Below, piece by piece: positions 49,875-57,991 of a stretch of 64,000 bases of DNA. The DNA is from Pantoea sp. WMus005 (GTDB taxonomy: Bacteria > Pseudomonadota > Gammaproteobacteria > Enterobacterales > Enterobacteriaceae): positions 310,001 to 374,000 of the forward strand of contig NZ_JACBXU010000001.1 in NCBI RefSeq assembly GCF_013415305.1. The letters run 5' to 3'. The notes beneath the pieces were generated by a model, which was given only the letters and a program-made list of their open reading frames with translations, did no database searches and was not told the origin of the DNA. The translations under genes and the position numbers were made by a program. Position 1 is the first letter of the stretch, and every line of letters starts with the position of its first letter.

Positions 49875-52727
49875 TTGAAATATCCTGTCTCTTTCCGCAC
49901 TACGCTTCGCATCTCGCGCTACCTTTTCCGCGCGCTGGCGCTGCTAATCTGGACGCTGGGCGCTGTTCTGACGGCGTTTTACATTATCAGCGTGCTGCAC
50001 AATAAAGAGACGCAGGTTCGGCAGGAGTTTGCCAGCAACTACGGCACCATTCAGTGGTATGTGCGCCATTCGGCGGACATGATGCGTGAGCTGAAATATA
50101 TCACCGAGAACCGCTTAACCAATGCCAGCAGTGGCCTGGATGTGCTGACTGGCATGATGCCGGGTAAAGCCACCCAGCCGCAGTTTACGCCACTCTTTTC
50201 AGATGGCGACTGCACCTCAATGAGTAACACCTGGCGCAACTCGCTCGATTCACTCAGCTACTACATCAATTACTGGAAAAGTAACTTCGCCTCCTCGTAT
50301 GAACTGAATCGGGTGTTCTTTATCGGGGGCGAGAGCCAGTGTCTGGCTGACTTCACTATTGGCAGCAACAATGCTGACCGTGACCGCAGCCTGAAATCGT
50401 TGCGCGAAAATGTGCTTCGCTATCGCAACAGCAGCGAAGAAGAGCGCCGCAATCCGATGTATTGGATCAACAGTAGTGCTCAGCCCGGCGTCGGAACCTT
50501 CTACATGGTGGTGCCGGTTTACGTGGCTAATAAATTACAGGCGCTGCTGGGTGTAGAGCAGAATATCCGCCTGGATGAGTTTATCCAGCCGGGCAGCCTG
50601 CCGATCGTCGCGTCCATTACCGATGAAAATTATCGCCCACTGCTTAACTCGCGGCGTGGTGGGCTGGGCTTCTCGCTCGACAATCTGCCGGATGATAAAA
50701 CCTGGTTTGGTTATCTGAATGGTTATCGTCAGCTGGTCCTGAAAAAGCCGCTGCCACCTTCCGATCTTAACGTGGTGTGGTCGATACCCACCGACGTGAT
50801 GATGGATCAGCTTAAGCTGATGATCATTAATGCGCTGCTGCTCAATATTTTTAGCGCCGTGATCCTGTTTACGCTCGCCTGGGTGTTTGAACGGCGGATG
50901 TTCCTGCCGGCGGAGGAGAATGCGCACCGGCTGGAAGAGCATGAACAGTTTAATCGTAAGATTGTCGCCTCTGCGCCGGTCGGAATCTGTATTTTACGCA
51001 CCAGTGACGGCACCAATATTCTGAGTAACGAGCTGGCGCACAATTATCTGACGTTGCTGACGCAGGAAGATCGCCTGCGGCTGAATGAAATTATCGGCGG
51101 CCAGCAGGTTAACTTTGTCGATGTGCTGACCGGCAGCAACACTAACCTGCAAATCAGCTTTGTGCATTCGCGCTATCGTAATGAGAACGTGGCGATTTGC
51201 GTGCTGGTCGATGTCTCGGCACGTGTCCGGATGGAGCAGTCTCTGCAGGAAATGGCCCATGCGGCAGAGCAGGCGAGCCAGTCAAAATCGATGTTCCTCG
51301 CAACCGTCAGTCACGAACTGCGCACGCCGCTGTATGGGATTATCGGTAACCTTGATCTGCTACAGACTAAAGAGCTGCCCAGCGGTATCGACTCGCTGGT
51401 AACAGCGATGAACAACTCCTCCAGCCTGCTGCTGAAAATCATCAGCGATATTCTCGATTTCTCGAAAATTGAGTCCGAGCAGCTGAAAATTGAGCCGCGT
51501 CCGTTTGCCCCTCGTGAAATTGTGACGCACATCGTCGGCAACTATCTGTCGCTGGTGGTGAAAAAGCGACTCACGCTCTACTGCTTTATCGAAAACGACG
51601 TTCCGCAGGTGCTGGACGGCGATCCGCTGCGCCTGCAGCAGGTGATTTCGAACCTGCTGAACAACGCGATTAAATTTACCCATACCGGCTGTATCATCCT
51701 GCATGCCTATGTTGCTGAGGGGTATCTGGCCTTCCGCGTCCGGGATACCGGCGTCGGCATTCCGGCGAAAGAGCTGCCGCGCCTGTTCGATCCCTTCTTC
51801 CAGGTGGGAAATGGCGTTCAGCGTAATTTCCAGGGCACGGGGCTGGGACTGGCGATCTGTGAAAAGCTGATCAATATGATGGACGGTGACATTGAGGTGG
51901 ACTCAGAGCCAGGCATGGGCAGTCAGTTCATTGTGCGAATCCCGATCTACAAAGGGCAGAAGCCGTCACTGATGCTGCTGGAGGATCTGCAGGATAAGAA
52001 AATCTGGCTGGCGATGCGCAACGCGTATCTTGCAGAGTTTATTACGCGCCAGATTCAGCAGCAGGGTATTCAGGTCGCGGAGTATAACGGTAAGCCAGGG
52101 CACGACGATGTGGTAATGACCGACTACGATCTGGAGACAGATCTACCGTTGCGCGCGCTGGTCACGTTTGACGGATCGCATGTGGATATGCCGCGTGAAC
52201 GTCAGCCGGGACGCTGGATCCACTCCACCGCCACGCTGCACGAGGTGCCGGCGCTGCTGGCGCGCATCTATCGGATCGCGCTGGGCCATGACGCGGCAGA
52301 TGCACTGTTACTGACTGCACCGGTCGAAGAGAAAGTACATAACGATGACATCATGGTGCTGATTGTTGATGACCATCCGATTAACCGCATGCTGCTGTCA
52401 GAACAGCTCGGCACGCTGGGCTATCAGGTGAAAACCGCGCAGGATGGCGTTGATGCGCTCAATGTCCTGAGCCGTAATGAGATCGATATTGTGCTTACCG
52501 ATGTGAACATGCCGAACATGGATGGTTATCGCCTGACGCAGCGTTTACGTCAGCTGGGTCATCTCTTCCCGGTTGTCGGCGTGACGGCGAATGCGCTGGC
52601 GGAAGAGAAACAGCGTTGTATGGATGCGGGTATGGATAACTGCCTGTCGAAACCGGTGACGTTAGATGTACTGAAAGTGACGCTGGCGATCTATGCTGAG
52701 CGGGTGCGTAAAACGCGGAGAGGATAG
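49875..52727 (+). CDS. rcsC: Hybrid sensor histidine kinase RcsC
   Basis: RcsC is the inner-membrane sensor kinase of the Rcs envelope-stress phosphorelay (RcsF/IgaA to RcsC to RcsD to RcsB). The 950-aa protein (E. coli: 949 aa) has a first membrane helix at about 20-40, a periplasmic domain to about 310, a second helix (INALLLNIFSAVILFTLAWV), a PAS-like region, the kinase with phosphorylated H480 in FLATVSHELRTP, an ATPase domain (GTGLGLAICEKL), an ABL domain and a receiver with D876 in LTDVNMPNMDG. The start is TTG at 49875, as in E. coli. It is convergent with rcsB. Confidence 0.97.
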   Translation: MKYPVSFRTTLRISRYLFRALALLIWTLGAVLTAFYIISVLHNKETQVRQEFASNYGTIQWYVRHSADMMRELKYITENRLTNASSGLDVLTGMMPGKATQPQFTPLFSDGDCTSMSNTWRNSLDSLSYYINYWKSNFASSYELNRVFFIGGESQCLADFTIGSNNADRDRSLKSLRENVLRYRNSSEEERRNPMYWINSSAQPGVGTFYMVVPVYVANKLQALLGVEQNIRLDEFIQPGSLPIVASITDENYRPLLNSRRGGLGFSLDNLPDDKTWFGYLNGYRQLVLKKPLPPSDLNVVWSIPTDVMMDQLKLMIINALLLNIFSAVILFTLAWVFERRMFLPAEENAHRLEEHEQFNRKIVASAPVGICILRTSDGTNILSNELAHNYLTLLTQEDRLRLNEIIGGQQVNFVDVLTGSNTNLQISFVHSRYRNENVAICVLVDVSARVRMEQSLQEMAHAAEQASQSKSMFLATVSHELRTPLYGIIGNLDLLQTKELPSGIDSLVTAMNNSSSLLLKIISDILDFSKIESEQLKIEPRPFAPREIVTHIVGNYLSLVVKKRLTLYCFIENDVPQVLDGDPLRLQQVISNLLNNAIKFTHTGCIILHAYVAEGYLAFRVRDTGVGIPAKELPRLFDPFFQVGNGVQRNFQGTGLGLAICEKLINMMDGDIEVDSEPGMGSQFIVRIPIYKGQKPSLMLLEDLQDKKIWLAMRNAYLAEFITRQIQQQGIQVAEYNGKPGHDDVVMTDYDLETDLPLRALVTFDGSHVDMPRERQPGRWIHSTATLHEVPALLARIYRIALGHDAADALLLTAPVEEKVHNDDIMVLIVDDHPINRMLLSEQLGTLGYQVKTAQDGVDALNVLSRNEIDIVLTDVNMPNMDGYRLTQRLRQLGHLFPVVGVTANALAEEKQRCMDAGMDNCLSKPVTLDVLKVTLAIYAERVRKTRRG

Positions 52728-52735
52728 GGCAGAGG

Positions 52736-52762
52736 TGAGGTGGTGCAGGCTGCACCACCTCA
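52736..52762. terminator. Hairpin between convergent rcsC and rcsB
   Basis: TGAGGTGGTGCA and TGCACCACCTCA form a perfect 12-bp stem with a GGC loop between the two stop codons. There is no U-run on either strand. Confidence 0.6.
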
Positions 52763-52770
52763 GAGGTCAC

Positions 52771-53421
52771 TTAGTCTCTTTCGACCTGACTCTGGCTGAC
52801 AGAGGACAGGTAGTTCAGCAGTGCGATATCGTTATCCACGCCCAGTTTCATCATTGCTGATTTCTTCTGGCTACTGATGGTTTTGATACTGCGGTTCAGC
52901 TTCTTGGCAATCTCAGTGACCAGGAAACCTTCTGCAAACAGACGCAGCACTTCGCTCTCTTTCGGTGACAGGCGTTTGTCGCCATAACCACCTGCACTGA
53001 TCTTCTCCAGCAGTTTCGCAACGCTTTCCGGCGTGTACTTCTTGCCTTTCTGCAGTGCAGCCAGTGCTTTTGGTAAATCGGTAGGCGCGCCCTGTTTCAG
53101 GACAATCCCTTCGATGTCGAGATCAAGCACGGAACTCAGAATCGCGGGGTTATTGTTCATGGTCAGAACAATAATCGAGAGATCCGGATAGTGGCGTTTA
53201 ATGTATTTAATCAGCGTAATACCATCGCCATACTTCTCACCTGGCATAGAGAGGTCGGTGATCAGGACGTTGGCGTCAAGCTTGGACAGATTATTGATCA
53301 GTGCTGTTGAGTCTTCGAACTCACCTACAACGTTGACCCATTCAATTTGTTCCAGAGACTTTCGGATACCGAAAAGGACAATTGGATGGTCATCGGCAAT
53401 AATTACGTTTAAGTTATTCAT
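52771..53421 (-). CDS. rcsB: Response regulator RcsB
   Basis: RcsB is the DNA-binding regulator at the end of the Rcs phosphorelay; alone or with RcsA, RcsB-phosphate controls capsule, motility, biofilm and many envelope genes. The 216-aa protein (E. coli: 216 aa) has the receiver domain with the acidic pocket D10-D11, phosphorylated D56 in LITDLSMPG, and a LuxR-type HTH at about 148-210 (LSPKESEVLRLFAEGFLVTEIAKKL). The start is ATG 53421, one nt after the rcsD stop, with AAGG upstream; a longer frame from 53502 overlaps rcsD by 80 nt and is rejected. Confidence 0.97.
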   Translation of the reverse strand: MNNLNVIIADDHPIVLFGIRKSLEQIEWVNVVGEFEDSTALINNLSKLDANVLITDLSMPGEKYGDGITLIKYIKRHYPDLSIIVLTMNNNPAILSSVLDLDIEGIVLKQGAPTDLPKALAALQKGKKYTPESVAKLLEKISAGGYGDKRLSPKESEVLRLFAEGFLVTEIAKKLNRSIKTISSQKKSAMMKLGVDNDIALLNYLSSVSQSQVERD

Positions 53422-53422
53422 C

Positions 53423-56080
53423 TTATTGGTTACCTTGCTGCAGCAGTTGATTGACGTAAGCGTCAATATCACTGGTGGTATTTGTAATGTTTGAATCGTC
53501 ACACGCTTTAATGTGGTGTTCTAACTCTTCACAAAGCTGTTTGCCGGGAGTCAGATTGAGCATGGCAAACACGCCCTTAAGGCGATGCGCTGTCTGAGCA
53601 AGCGAAGCGTAGTCCTTTTCCGCTGACTCAGTATACAGTCTCTTCACATCAACCGGAACTGTCTCCGTAAACAGCTGGAAATAGCCGCCGCTCATCAATG
53701 GCGTGGCCGCGTCGTCTTCCATGTCGTTATCCATCACATCATGCGACAGTTGTTTCTCAATCAGGGCCAGCAATGCATCCAGCATTGCATTACTGAGATT
53801 GAAATTGACCCGATACTGCTGGTCGTTCAGTGCATGATGACCCAGTTCATCTTCAGCCAGCAGCAGTGCCCAGCCGCTGAGCTTTGATGGATCGTCGGTC
53901 ACCATAACATCGTGATCCTGGCCGGAGATGCGCTCATCAGGCGTCAGACAACGCGCTCCCCAGTTTTCCAGATGGCGGCAGACGATTTTACGCACGTCCT
54001 CCACAGTGATCTCCACCAGCGCGGTCACACCATCCAGAATTTTTTCCTCTTCTTCTTCGCGCTTCTCTTCCAGCACCAGCGGCAGCTGCATGTTGTAGCG
54101 TGTGCCGATATCCACTTTTGCAACGATATCGAGGCTGCCACCCATCTGCTTGCAGAGCTGTTTACACAGGAAGAATGCCATGCCCGAAGCCTGTCCGTAG
54201 CGATCCTGACTGGTATCGCCCAGGAACGGGAAGTCGACATTGGCCAGTTCATCCACCGTCAGGCCCGCACCGGTATCCACCAGTTCGATGAACACTCTAT
54301 CGGCCTGCTTTTCGGCAGCCTTAACTTCCAGGGTGATTTTGCCCCAGCGGGTGGTGGTCAGGGCATAATGCATCAGCGTGGTCAGCACTTTGCGCAGGGC
54401 ACGACGGTCGCCGAAGCGCGTCTCGTCATTCGGCAGGTGATTATTCACCACCAGCGACAGCCCTTTGCGGCGCATCAGCGGCAGGCTTTCCAGTGCGATC
54501 TCATCCAGCAGTTCCTGCAGGTTAAAGACGATTGCATCCGGTGACCAGTCGTGCGCCTCAAGTCGGTTCAGCAGGACGATATCATCCACCAGTCGTGCCA
54601 GGCCCTGACTCTCATCAAGCAGGTCCAGCACGGTTTCATCGGCATCACGCTGGCTAAGCTGCACCAGCTGCGTCACCATCTTCTCCAGTGGCTGATTCAG
54701 CGCATGGCCCAGATTGTGCAGCAACTGCTGACGCATCTGATGGTTACGATCCAGCACCTGCTGCGCTTTCTGCAGTTTTTTGTTCACCAGCAGCTCACGA
54801 TCCTGGTCACGCATCATAAACAGCTGCGTATGCGGCGACAGTACGCTGCGGGCGTGACGGATTTCATACACTTCGTTATTAATGGTGGCCTGCAGCACGC
54901 CCTGATGCTGGTCGGACATATTAATGATCTTCTGCAGATTGAGGTGAGGCAAAAGGTGTTCAGCAATCTTATTGCTCAGCAGGGTACGGTTGCTGGCAAA
55001 GTCATACACCAGCAGGCCGACAGGCAGGCTGGCAACAATCTCTTCATTTAATACCCGAAGCGAATCGAGTTCAGCGCTCTGGTTTTCGCTGGGACGCAGT
55101 GACTGCTGGCGCAGCAGCACGATACCCGCCAGCGACAGCAGGAACAGCAGCAGGTTGATCAGCAGCGGCCAGAGCAGATTGTGCAGGGTGTCGATAATCA
55201 GGCGAGTAATCGGCACCTGATAGACCAGCTGCAGCGACGTACTGGGCAGCGTGGCCGCAATCTCGATATTGGGATTAACCAGTGAAACATGGGTGTTTTC
55301 GACCTCCTGCTGTTCACTGCTGCTGGCAGGCATCGAGCTGTCCTGACGCAGCTGGAAGTTTTCCAGCGGCATATTCTGCGGAACGAGATCGTTAACCGGC
55401 AGATCAAAGGCCACGACCGTGGCCAGATGGCCCGGCTGGTTAAAGGTGGTGCGCAGCGTGAAATAGTGATCGTTCTGGAAGGCCAGGTGGCGCAGCGGCG
55501 AGAAGCTCTCGCGCTCATCCAGCGCATTGGCCTGCTGCAGCATCTCAGCACGACGGCCATCCACCATCGAACTGATGGCACTCTCTTTATAGCGCGTCGC
55601 CATATCTTTCAGCGGCAGGGTCGAGATCATAATCAGGCTATTGTCCTGACCATTCAAAAAGTACATCGACCAGGTTGGATTTTCCGCGCCCCACAGCGTG
55701 TCGAGATAGTTTGACATTCGCATGGTCATGTCCAGCGTGCTGCTGTCATGGGAGCCGAAAATCAGCGCTTCGGTTTTACGGCGGGTTTTTTCCAGATAAT
55801 AGACGTCAGGACGCAGCCGCGTCTCCTGCAGGTTACTGCCAGGCGTCGCACCGGCTGCGCTGGTAGAGAGGTTTTCATAGATCTGCCAGGTGGCAAACCG
55901 ATAGGCGTCTATGCGCTTCTGCACGTCGCGCGCCAGATCGTCCATGGCATAGCGTTTCCCGGTCAGCCAGGCGTTGACCGAGTTATGCACCATAAAGCCC
56001 AGCGCCAGCAGGAGCACCAGATTGAAAACCACAAAAAAGCGGGTGACATTGCCGGAGGTCAGTGGAAACTTATACAACAT
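53423..56080 (-). CDS. rcsD: Phosphotransferase RcsD
   Basis: RcsD passes phosphate from the RcsC receiver to RcsB through a C-terminal HPt domain. The protein has a first membrane helix (about 11-33), a periplasmic domain, a second helix (LLWPLLINLLLFLLSLAGIVLL), a kinase-like part without the catalytic histidine motif, an ABL domain and the HPt domain with the phosphorylated His in TAHRLKGVFAML (about residue 832). I chose ATG 56080 (885 aa; E. coli 890), which leaves a short cytoplasmic N-terminus before TRFF. An upstream in-frame GTG at 56122 would add 14 residues and overlap the MFS gene; neither start has a clear ribosome site. rcsB follows after 1 nt. Confidence 0.93.
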   Translation of the reverse strand: MLYKFPLTSGNVTRFFVVFNLVLLLALGFMVHNSVNAWLTGKRYAMDDLARDVQKRIDAYRFATWQIYENLSTSAAGATPGSNLQETRLRPDVYYLEKTRRKTEALIFGSHDSSTLDMTMRMSNYLDTLWGAENPTWSMYFLNGQDNSLIMISTLPLKDMATRYKESAISSMVDGRRAEMLQQANALDERESFSPLRHLAFQNDHYFTLRTTFNQPGHLATVVAFDLPVNDLVPQNMPLENFQLRQDSSMPASSSEQQEVENTHVSLVNPNIEIAATLPSTSLQLVYQVPITRLIIDTLHNLLWPLLINLLLFLLSLAGIVLLRQQSLRPSENQSAELDSLRVLNEEIVASLPVGLLVYDFASNRTLLSNKIAEHLLPHLNLQKIINMSDQHQGVLQATINNEVYEIRHARSVLSPHTQLFMMRDQDRELLVNKKLQKAQQVLDRNHQMRQQLLHNLGHALNQPLEKMVTQLVQLSQRDADETVLDLLDESQGLARLVDDIVLLNRLEAHDWSPDAIVFNLQELLDEIALESLPLMRRKGLSLVVNNHLPNDETRFGDRRALRKVLTTLMHYALTTTRWGKITLEVKAAEKQADRVFIELVDTGAGLTVDELANVDFPFLGDTSQDRYGQASGMAFFLCKQLCKQMGGSLDIVAKVDIGTRYNMQLPLVLEEKREEEEEKILDGVTALVEITVEDVRKIVCRHLENWGARCLTPDERISGQDHDVMVTDDPSKLSGWALLLAEDELGHHALNDQQYRVNFNLSNAMLDALLALIEKQLSHDVMDNDMEDDAATPLMSGGYFQLFTETVPVDVKRLYTESAEKDYASLAQTAHRLKGVFAMLNLTPGKQLCEELEHHIKACDDSNITNTTSDIDAYVNQLLQQGNQ

Positions 56081-56099
56081 AGCGTGTCGGGTACCTGAA

Positions 56100-57254
56100 T
56101 TATCGCGCAACTTTTCGCGCACTGACGGCTACCGCTAACAGCAGCAGGGCGATCACTAAAAATGCGCCGCTGAGGCTGATCCATTGCGAAATGAATCCGA
56201 TTAAAGCCGGACCTGAGAGAATACCCGCATATCCCAGCGTTGTCATGGCAGAAATCGCCAGGTTCGCAGGCATATCCCGTTGATTCCCGGCAGCATTGAA
56301 CAACATCGGCACCGTGTTGGATAAACCAAAGCCGACCAGCAGGAAAGCGAGCAGGGCGATCTCCGGCCACGGCAGCAAAACGGCCAGACTCATGCCTGCC
56401 GCAGCGGTCAGCGCGCCGGTGAGCATTACCGGGTAGCGGCCAAAACGCTGGATGATCTTATCGCCGCTAAAACGACCCAGCGTCATCGCCACGGAAAAGA
56501 CCGCATAGCCGAGTCCGGCCCAGGCGGGTGTCATTTCCGGATTCTGCAACAGCAGCAGCGCGCCCCAGTCCAGCACGGCTCCTTCCGCCAGAAACAGGAT
56601 AAAGCAGAGCAGGCCAAGAAACGCGACCCAGCCGCGTGGGATCACAAGCCAGGGCTGATCGGGCTGGTGCAGACGTTCATTCATCAACACCGGAAGTCGC
56701 CACAGCAACAATAAAAGCATCACCGCCATCACCACCAGCGTGGCCGTCAGCGGCGTCAATGACTGGCTCAGCAACAGGCTGACCGTCCCCGCGCCCAGAA
56801 TCCCGCCCAGACTGAAGAACCCATGGAAGCCGGACATCATGGGTTTATCCGCAGCCTGCTCAACCTGAACTGCCTGATAATTCATCGCCACATCCAGCAT
56901 GCCCAGCCCGGCACCAAAAATCATCAGTGCCGCCGCCATCACCAGCTGTGAGTCAGCCGTCGCCAGCAGCGGCATCATCATCAGAATTAACAGCGTAGAG
57001 AAGCACATTACCCGACGGCAGCCAAACTTCGCCACCAGCGTGCCGGTCACCGGCATCGCAGCCAGTGAACCGATACCCAGACAGAGCAGTAACGCGCCCA
57101 GTGATGCGCCACTGAGCTGCAGACGATCGCGGGCAAAGGGCACCAGCGGTGCCCAGGCTGACATCCCTAATCCATTGATTAAGAAAATGGTGCGGGTGCC
57201 CCAGTTCAGGCGGCTCTGATGTTTATGTTGTTGTGCAGCATCCAGTGCGGTCAT
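56100..57254 (-). CDS. MFS transporter, YbjJ-like
   Basis: The 384-aa protein has about 12 hydrophobic segments and the layout of the major facilitator superfamily. The closest group I recognise is E. coli YbjJ: SMxGFHGFFSLGGILGAG, FAEGAVLDWGALLL-like and TTLGYAGILSGPALIGFI segments are shared in form. Substrate and direction cannot be read from sequence. It sits just upstream of rcsD on the same strand (stop 20 nt before the chosen rcsD ATG), where E. coli has ompC divergently arranged, so rcsD may be partly expressed from its promoter. No good ribosome site is seen before its ATG. Confidence 0.85.
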   Translation of the reverse strand: MTALDAAQQHKHQSRLNWGTRTIFLINGLGMSAWAPLVPFARDRLQLSGASLGALLLCLGIGSLAAMPVTGTLVAKFGCRRVMCFSTLLILMMMPLLATADSQLVMAAALMIFGAGLGMLDVAMNYQAVQVEQAADKPMMSGFHGFFSLGGILGAGTVSLLLSQSLTPLTATLVVMAVMLLLLLWRLPVLMNERLHQPDQPWLVIPRGWVAFLGLLCFILFLAEGAVLDWGALLLLQNPEMTPAWAGLGYAVFSVAMTLGRFSGDKIIQRFGRYPVMLTGALTAAAGMSLAVLLPWPEIALLAFLLVGFGLSNTVPMLFNAAGNQRDMPANLAISAMTTLGYAGILSGPALIGFISQWISLSGAFLVIALLLLAVAVSARKVAR

Positions 57255-57881
57255 AGGTCAGATTCATCAATGGTAAAGCGGAAAAGTGTAGCACTGGCCG
57301 CGAATCAGTGGCCGTTATGCCTCTTATCAGAAGGGTGCAGCAACATCATATAAATGACAAAACCGGGAGTTTACCGACTTTTATTGCGCCGCGAATTTTT
57401 TCCAGAACTTTCCTGGTATGACCACCGAAGGCGTGAAGTCACTTAACCCAAACTTCACTGCCGCCTTTCAGCAGCGTGCTGCTGAAAAACAGGATCAGGA
57501 CCCCGTATAAATGATGGCTGAGTCGCATAATGGATAAATTTTTTCTGCAGCCCTGAAGTTTATAAAATGGCGTTTTTTTAACCTATCTGCATCATTTCTG
57601 GAAACAGTCAGCAATAAATTGACATGAAAAAACAAAGGCAAAGTGCATTTTCTAAAAACCTTGCTTCATAAATGGCTAATGTAATTAAAATAAAATCATA
57701 ACTAAATCTGTTGATTGAAATTGATTTTTAACATGGTTACGCTAAAAATTAGTTCGTCAGAATCGTTTCATTTTGCGTAATTCCGTACACGTTAAACTAA
57801 CAATAATACCGTCATATCCCGCTTTTTTTTGGGTTCGTGACGCGGCTTTGCTTTGCCGTTTCTGCCTGCACCAGGTTAAGA

Positions 57882-57904
57882 CACCTTCTGAATGTCAGAA
57901 GGTG
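57882..57904 (+). promoter_or_regulatory. Hairpin masking a Shine-Dalgarno sequence in the adhesin leader
   Basis: CACCTTCTGA, ATG loop, TCAGAAGGTG: a perfect 10-bp stem. The 3' arm contains AGAAGG, the ribosome site of the 19-codon ORF that starts 6 nt later. It could also be a palindromic protein-binding site; the sequence cannot decide. Confidence 0.5.
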
Positions 57905-57909
57905 AAACT

Positions 57910-57969
57910 ATGAATGAAGATCGTAATCATAAAATAAATTTATGTTTATGGATTCAGTATATTAGCTAA
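57910..57969 (+). CDS. Possible 19-aa leader peptide upstream of the adhesin
   Basis: An ATG with a good ribosome site (AGAAGG, spacing 7) opens a 19-codon frame, MNEDRNHKINLCLWIQYIS, ending 22 nt before the adhesin ATG. It has no family resemblance. Its value, if real, would be regulatory: coupling or uncoupling adhesin translation. Its ribosome site is paired in the hairpin at 57882-57904. A chance ORF in AT-rich DNA is quite possible. Confidence 0.3.
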   Translation: MNEDRNHKINLCLWIQYIS

Positions 57970-57991
57970 TCTGGTGGAATAGAGGTTGCAA

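Larger units (their letters stand above)
57255..57991. other. AT-rich region between the MFS gene and the adhesin gene
   Basis: 737 bp, very A+T-rich from about 57560 to 57830, unlike the GC-rich genes on both sides, as is common for silenced (H-NS-bound) adhesin promoters; that link is an inference. It contains a 30-codon ORF without a ribosome site (57418-57510), a perfect 10-bp hairpin (57882-57904) and a 19-codon ORF (57910-57969). It must hold the MFS promoter (left) and the adhesin promoter (right); neither could be fixed. Confidence 0.65.

Noticed and set aside
53422..53502. Extended rcsB start 27 codons upstream
   Set aside because: It would lie inside the conserved rcsD HPt end, and the added residues are absent from RcsB of E. 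coli.
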